A DNA stretch of 64,000 bases from Pinus tabuliformis (Eukaryota; Streptophyta; Pinopsida; Pinales; Pinaceae): NCBI GenBank assembly GCA_031772625.1, contig CM062815.1, forward strand, positions 122,001,977 through 122,065,976. Reading direction: 5' to 3'. Numbering within the stretch: position 1 is the stretch's first letter; every line of letters starts with the position of its first letter. The notes below the pieces were generated by a model. It did no database searches and was not told the DNA's origin. It was given only the letters and a program-made list of their open reading frames with translations. Below, piece by piece: positions 58,331 to 64,000 of this stretch. The translations under genes and the position numbers were made by a program.

Positions 58331-59699
58331 CACTAAAGCAATGTTTGACTGCTCCCTCTATCACGGAGGCAAATCCTCTTGCGACTATTTATCCCTCTAT
58401 CATGTGATTCCTTCTGAAAATCAGAGCAAATGTCTCCTCATAGTCCTCTCTCCCTTCCTGGGAGAATCATCACTTTCTACTTCTATATGTTTCCATCTAC
58501 CACATACTTCATGTTGTAGATCCACTTGGAAGTCACCATTGACTTCTCCTTGGAATAATTTCCTCCATCATGCCATCCTTCAAACTTGTTGGTTGTCTAC
58601 TTCCTATGAACTAGGATCCCTTCCGATCATCAGGCATGATGTCAATACAATTTCTCCCTCTAAAACACAAGCCATTAATCTTGGGAGAATCCTCTTGCCA
58701 CAAACTTTGCTTTATTCTTCCATTTATTTCATATGTTGTCAGAGCCTTGGAAACCTTCATAATGTACCTGAAACCCTCATTATAAGTTTATGTAAGAAAC
58801 GATTATAACCCAACAAAAGAAACAAATACAAAAGGATATCAAACAAGGAAGAGAGATATAAAGTACTTATCTTTGAGGACCGTAGGGAATTGCCAGTGCC
58901 CTCTTGTTCTCTACCTCCGTGTAAAAATCATTGAAATCCATATGCAAACTCATCATTCTCATCCTCATCATCAACATGTTGCTTTTCTTTTCTTACTTGC
59001 ATGATCTGGGGTTTCTTCATTGAGTGGAATCATTATTTTTCAATACTTTGGGTTTAGCACTAGGGTTTTGTCCACAAACCCTATGGTTTTCTTAATCATA
59101 TTCTTCAAGGTTTATCTAGGGTTTACAAATGCTAGGACTATCATATCTAATAAGGGCTCATAACACAAGTATTATAAATTATTTTCTCAGCTTCCTTTGT
59201 TCATGAGTACCAAAACATATCTTAGCCAACACAATCATAACATTATTATGCAAGGCATATATTGTATACTTGCCAAGAGCCCTCACTTAGGTATACACAA
59301 TATTTTCATAGTAGTACAATATAATTTTCTTTTGAACATGTATCCAAAGGAAATGTCCTTGCACAGGTATGAACATGAATTTCAATTATCATATCGTGCT
59401 TCAGGATGCCAAATGTTCTGGTCACAGGTGTGAGGAACACATATTTCTTTCAGCAACCTTACCTTACTTTGAATTATAATTCAAATTCAAAATCGTGATG
59501 AAATTACTTCTTGAAATGTTACAATAGGTGAACATTTATTGATAGAGAGGTAGTGACCTTACAACTTCTTACAATTAATGAGTATCTTTAGATATAAAGT
59601 TGGCAACAGTGTGAACATCCTTCCAGTCCACAAAGTGAGAGTAAGTGTCTTCAGAAGATGGAATAATGGAATTCTAATGTCCTTCATAAACATCAATAG
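58331..59699. other. Intergenic DNA, nothing firmly identifiable
   Basis: 58.34-58.8 kb may be further decayed copia pol on the minus strand. A short acidic minus-strand frame lies near 58900-59000. Neither is well supported. Confidence 0.3.
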
Positions 59700-60788
59700 T
59701 GTTGAAATGTGTAACTAGGTTTGGTCTTCATAATGTCTAATGTAATTATGATTGTATGTAATTTATGTAGAGAAGAAAAAGAATTTTTATTATTATTATT
59801 TTGTAGCATGGGTTTCATGCTCAAGTCAATTTTATTTATAGGTCAAGCACCCATTAAGTGCTTCTACGTCTTGTCATTGAGTGAAGAAGTTAAAGAGTCA
59901 TTGTAATATGTTGAAGACCCATTTGGGTGTCATGTATTAAGTCAAAGAAATTTATTTGAGTCAAAATAGAGTCAAATACCCCCTCCAAGACAAGTCGGCC
60001 TACCAACAACAACAAGTCGGCCTATTTAGGGCCTCCAAAAAAGACTATATATAAGGGAACCTTGACTTCATTTGAGGATACATATACAAGTTTTATCAAG
60101 AAAGAAAATACACCTAAAAGGAGAAAATAAGGAAGAGAATACATCAAGGAGAACACCGAAGTTATTTTGGACTATTTTAGGGTTGAATTTCCACACATGC
60201 AAAGAAGGGTTAGGGCATCACTTATTGCAGCAGAGATTGAAATATTACAGTCACTATAGAAGGTTGAAATCAATTGAAATAAGCACTATCTTGCAAGCCG
60301 AAATTGCTAGAGGATAATTTTTTGCCCAAGCGATGGAGAAAAATAGAAGAAATCCACCATCTTGATCTCACATGTGCCAGCTAGGGTTTCTGCAGTAGAA
60401 GTTGAAATTGCAATCCCGAAATCTGAAGTATAGGAGAAAGTTTGATTGGTGTTGACTTTGTGGAAGAAAAAATCTTCAAAGGAAGGTTTGAGTTGGTCTT
60501 GGAGGGATCTTTCTCAAGTATCATAGGTCTTGGAATTCGTCATCTGAATATTCTATAAGAAGAGAATAACTCTTGTAGGATTTCCTCTCAAGAGGAGAGG
60601 TTTTGACCTTGGCTAGCAACCTAAATTTTGTGTCCTCTTTTCTCATTGTTTGGTAGTTGTTTGATGATAGAGAACATAATAATAATCAATTGAAAGAAGA
60701 AGTTAATCAAGTTAAGTAAAATAATATCACAAGCAGTTATCAAAGTAAGAGAAATCACATAATCTAGCTACCCCTTGATTTCTGAACA
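59700..60788 (+). repeat. Copia-type 5' LTR, 1089 bp
   Basis: Starts TGTTGAAATG at 59700 and ends GAACA at 60788, directly against a primer-binding site. A TATATATAAG box lies at about 60046-60055. No matching 3' LTR occurs before the window ends. Confidence 0.7.
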
Positions 60789-60800
60789 TGGTATTAGAGC
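60789..60800 (+). promoter_or_regulatory. Primer-binding site of the right-edge copia element
   Basis: TGGTATTAGAGC is the initiator tRNA-Met site with one change (C to T), immediately after the LTR. Confidence 0.75.
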
Positions 60801-61289
60801 TAAGGTGACAACATCAATAAGGAAGGGCAGATTGAAGAAGATCATCCAATTGAAGAAGGATACACAAGGGTCGAGCACAAGGAGACCATCAAGGAGGACC
60901 AAGAAGCTTCAAGGAATAAACAAGGTATACAAGGAGCATCAAACATTAAGAAGTACACATCAAATCACAAGTATCACACCATCTCAAGTAGAATAAGACA
61001 TCAAAGACCCTACTTCCATTCAAATAAGGATTCTACACACTCTACATTTCTACATCCAAAGGAAGCAAGAAGAAGTATTTCCATCATCATCAAAGAAATC
61101 AAGGTAATCTCCCTCTCATTAAAGAAAGGATCCCATCTCGAGCATACTTGAAGAAAGACATCACTTATCATCTAGAAAAATAAGTATTGTCGTCTTTTAA
61201 GAAGGAATACGTCATCCTCAAGAAGGCATCTTCAATTATCGACATAATCAAGAAGACATCAAGTTGAAGATATCATCATCAAAGGATCA

Positions 61290-62196
61290 TCTTCACTTGA
61301 CAAGTAAGTATTTTATAGTTTTATGTCTCAATTTACAAACCAAAATAATTCATTCTACAAGGAGAACAATAAATTGGTTGGGACCTCGAACTACCTTACA
61401 TGGAATTGATTTAATTCTCATGGAAAATGAATTCATTGAATATGTAAAGGGCTCCATTAACAAACCATCTCAAGAGAAATCTAAAGATCTATAAAATTAC
61501 ATTAAAGGAGAGACAAGGGCACAAAGGATCCTCATGGAGTCAATCAAGGATCCCCTCATCCCTTATGTTGCAAGGTTGACAACAACGAAGGAAATCTATG
61601 ACAAATTGGTGGAGATATTTTCTGTAAGCACTGTAGGATAGATCATATCATTAAGAACAAATTATACAAGAGGAAAATCTCAAGGGAAGAAGGGATCACT
61701 TCATATTTCATGAAGGTATCTGAAATTAGAGATCAACTACAAGAACACGGAGAAGCAATGTCTGATCGAGAAATGATCACCATTGTGCTCAATGTGCTAC
61801 CTGATGAGTTGGGGAACTTTGTGTTAAGTATATATGGGAAGAAGCAAACCACTCCATTCAACGATTTGTGGTCATTATGCAAGATTGAAGAATCTAGATT
61901 AAAGGCGAAGAACGATGTTGGCCCAAATGGACAAGTTCAAGCATATGCAACATAAACAAGGAAGAAAGGAAAATTTGGAAAGTTTGGGCCTCAAATGAAG
62001 CTTCACAAGAGAATTGATATGTCAAAGATCTAATGTTATGAGTGTGATGAATATGGGAATTTCAAAAGAAATTGGCATAAAATCAAGAAGGACAATAAGA
62101 AGAGAAAGGATGAAGATGAAGCCCATGTCACTGAAGAAATGGAAGAACTTGAAAATAAGAAGTCAATGAAAGAAGAAGTGATAGACCTCCACTAAT
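61290..62196 (+). pseudogene. Copia gag remnant (UBN2 domain), no pol seen
   Basis: 61290-61640 gives the gag N-terminus and RILMESIKDPLIPYVARL. After a TAG near 61639 and a frame change, 61710-61955 reads KVSEIRDQLQEHGEAMSDREMITIVLNVLPDEL, a clear UBN2 gag pattern. A knuckle follows (CYECDEYGNFKRNW, ~62038-62080) whose His and last Cys are replaced. A Glu/Lys-rich tail ends near 62196. No protease, integrase or RT was found in the next 1.8 kb, so the element is truncated or gag-only. Confidence 0.75.
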
Positions 62197-64000
62197 AGAA
62201 GGTCTCTCACACATTTTTATGTACATAGAAGTTGGCAAGTAAATATAGGAAACATCAAGTATGATAGATGCATTAGAATTGAGATAGAGATGACATAATC
62301 ATAGAAGCATAGAAGGATAAGTCTACATGGTTGAAGCAATCATCATGATAAAAAGGAAGTAGCTCATGGCATCTCCAATGGAAGCATGTAAGGACAATCA
62401 AAGTAGTAGTATATATGGATGGAGAAAATTCATCTAGAAAGATAGAAAATAAAAAGAGATCATAATACATCATTAGGAAGAAGCATTTGCAGAATGAGGA
62501 CCATCAAGATCCTCCATTGAATCTTCATTAGCAGGTTCACCTCTACTTAGAAGAAGCAAGTGTCCTACAAATAGTCTACATTCCACCTTGTGTGGGACCC
62601 ACTAGTAAAGAAGGATGATGGTATGCTGACAAATATGTGTAGCATGTCAAGTTGGTTGAATAACTCTCATCTTCATGCAAGGAAATGAAGCTGCCAAAGG
62701 AAGTCTAGATGACTAAAAGAAAGAAAGAGGTATGTATACATTTGATAGGTATGGTCATGTCATCATATGATTACAGATAGAATGGGTAAAATGCTCTATC
62801 TCACAATCATGATGAAAAAAGAATAAAATGATGCATAAAGGCATGTAGACGATATATCTTGAACTCTTACATACACTGACAAGTTGAAATCAACATAATA
62901 TGACTCCACAAAGAATGTGAGATGGTTAACAACTATGGTTCCTATGATGGAGTAACTATACATAGAAGATCTTGAGGAAAGCCATATGTGAAAAAAGTGA
63001 AAGAAGAGTTTGTGATAAGAAGCATCTATTGTTACAAGTGATTAACATCTGATGACTAGCCATGACATTTCCATGAAGAAAGTATGAAGATCCTGATATT
63101 TACGTTGGAAAAAGAAGAACCTTGGTATATGTTATGGAAATGAATTTGTACGAAAGTTGAAAGGATGTTGATATTGCAAAAAACAGATGTCATGACAAAA
63201 GGCCATCATAGAGAGGTAACTTTGATTTGATATTCATTTTGAAAACATCTGGTTGGGTTGAAACAAAGCTACTAGAAGAAGTTTATAAAAGTCACCTACA
63301 ACTATACTCATGAGATTGGATTAATGGTCCAGATAGAATGATGACTTGGAAGAGGTAGTTGTATGAAGGATAGTTAGATGTGGACTAGAAGATCACTTTC
63401 TGATGAAGAGAAGGATGACATGACAGCTAGTTCAACACGATGTTTCATTGAAGGGAAGTGGTGAAGATGGTTGATGCCCTACAAGAAGAAGGCTCCACAA
63501 TGAGGAAGTTGAAGTTCATAACATGATGTCGAAATGAGGAGCTCTACAAACAATTGATAGTATCTCGACCAAAGATTGTTGCCATTGGTAACAAGTCCCT
63601 TGTTAAGAGGGAGCTTGGGAAAGTCCATTTTTAATAGGGAGCTTGGATATATTCCTTTTATAGGAATAATTAGATCCTCCCTAGTCGATAGGGAGAGATA
63701 TACACATCATTCGTGTCTTTATGCTATGAATAAAGAATGGAGGATTGGGGTGAACATCTGGGATTGATTATGATGCTCTTTGAGGATGAGGTAGTGTATC
63801 CAATAGGAAAAAGTAGTCGAATAATAGATTCCATGAGGGTGTGTTAAACCAAGATGGGAATGGTCCTATAAGGAAATACCTTGAGAACATCCAGGTGCAG
63901 TATGTGCATTGAGAGACAATAATGAAGGTGTACATAAATGATTGTCTCCCCAACATTGTGCTCTATTCTTGTGGAAAGATAGAGTTATTAATCAAGGCCT
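62197..64000. other. Purine-rich sequence after gag, nothing identifiable
   Basis: Rich in GAAG/ATGA words on the plus strand, with no supported frame. Repeated TTAAGAGGGAGCTTGG-like words lie at 63600-63650. It may be the internal spacer of the right-edge LTR element. Confidence 0.3.

Noticed and set aside
58341..58808. 155-codon plus-strand frame (Ser/Leu/His-rich)
   Set aside because: Probably the complement of decayed minus-strand copia pol; no domain or start context supports it.
1..64000. CRISPR arrays, bacterial operons, tRNA or rRNA genes
   Set aside because: The window is plant nuclear DNA. Repeats lack spacer structure, and no cloverleaf or rRNA-like sequence was seen by eye, though a tRNAscan search was not possible.

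Overview
This window looks like intergenic DNA from a large-genome seed plant. Only two stretches look like ordinary host genes: part of a spliced gene of unknown function at the left edge, and a decayed BAHD acyltransferase near 13-14.6 kb. Nearly everything else is transposable elements, endogenous virus and low-complexity DNA. I infer a gymnosperm, probably a conifer, from the BAHD sequence style (it reads like the conifer/Taxus-type acyltransferases) and the deep nesting of old elements. No phylogeny was run, so the taxon is an inference.

Layout. 0.9-2.5 kb: two exons of a minus-strand gene. 3.25-9.09 kb: an almost complete LINE with ORF1 and ORF2 overlapping at TAATG, damaged only by single nonsense codons and a lost RNase H aspartate. 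9.5-12.8 kb: a 3.3-kb foldback (imperfect palindrome) with extremely AT-rich arms, a GC-rich core, and a SINE-like insertion with a 14-bp target duplication in its left arm. 13.0-14.6 kb: BAHD pseudogene. 16.84-30.57 kb: two head-to-tail copies of an endogenous petuvirus-like pararetrovirus (Caulimoviridae). The first is about one genome long and starts at a tRNA-Met primer-binding site beside a TA microsatellite. The second lacks the first ~0.9 kb. Both stop at the same nucleotide.

32.94-56.08 kb: a nested stack. A second, older LINE is bounded by a 19-bp target-site duplication more than 23 kb apart. Inside it sit a Ty1/copia element (36.64-42.33 kb) and, farther on, a copia-derived element with ~1.24-kb LTR segments but apparently no RT or integrase (46.29-55.97 kb). 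That element is interrupted by a young Ty3/gypsy chromovirus (48.31-54.20 kb) with near-identical LTRs and an unbroken 1507-codon gag-pol. 57.2-58.3 kb: minus-strand copia RNase H remnants. 59.70-62.2 kb: a copia 5' LTR, primer-binding site and broken gag, running toward the window's end.

The most unusual items are the viral array (conserved end point, a repeated FIPDIK motif inside the polyprotein, a C-terminal zinc-ribbon-plus-unknown domain after RNase H), the GC-cored foldback and the four-level nesting. Each viral copy and most elements are broken; only the gypsy element looks potentially intact.
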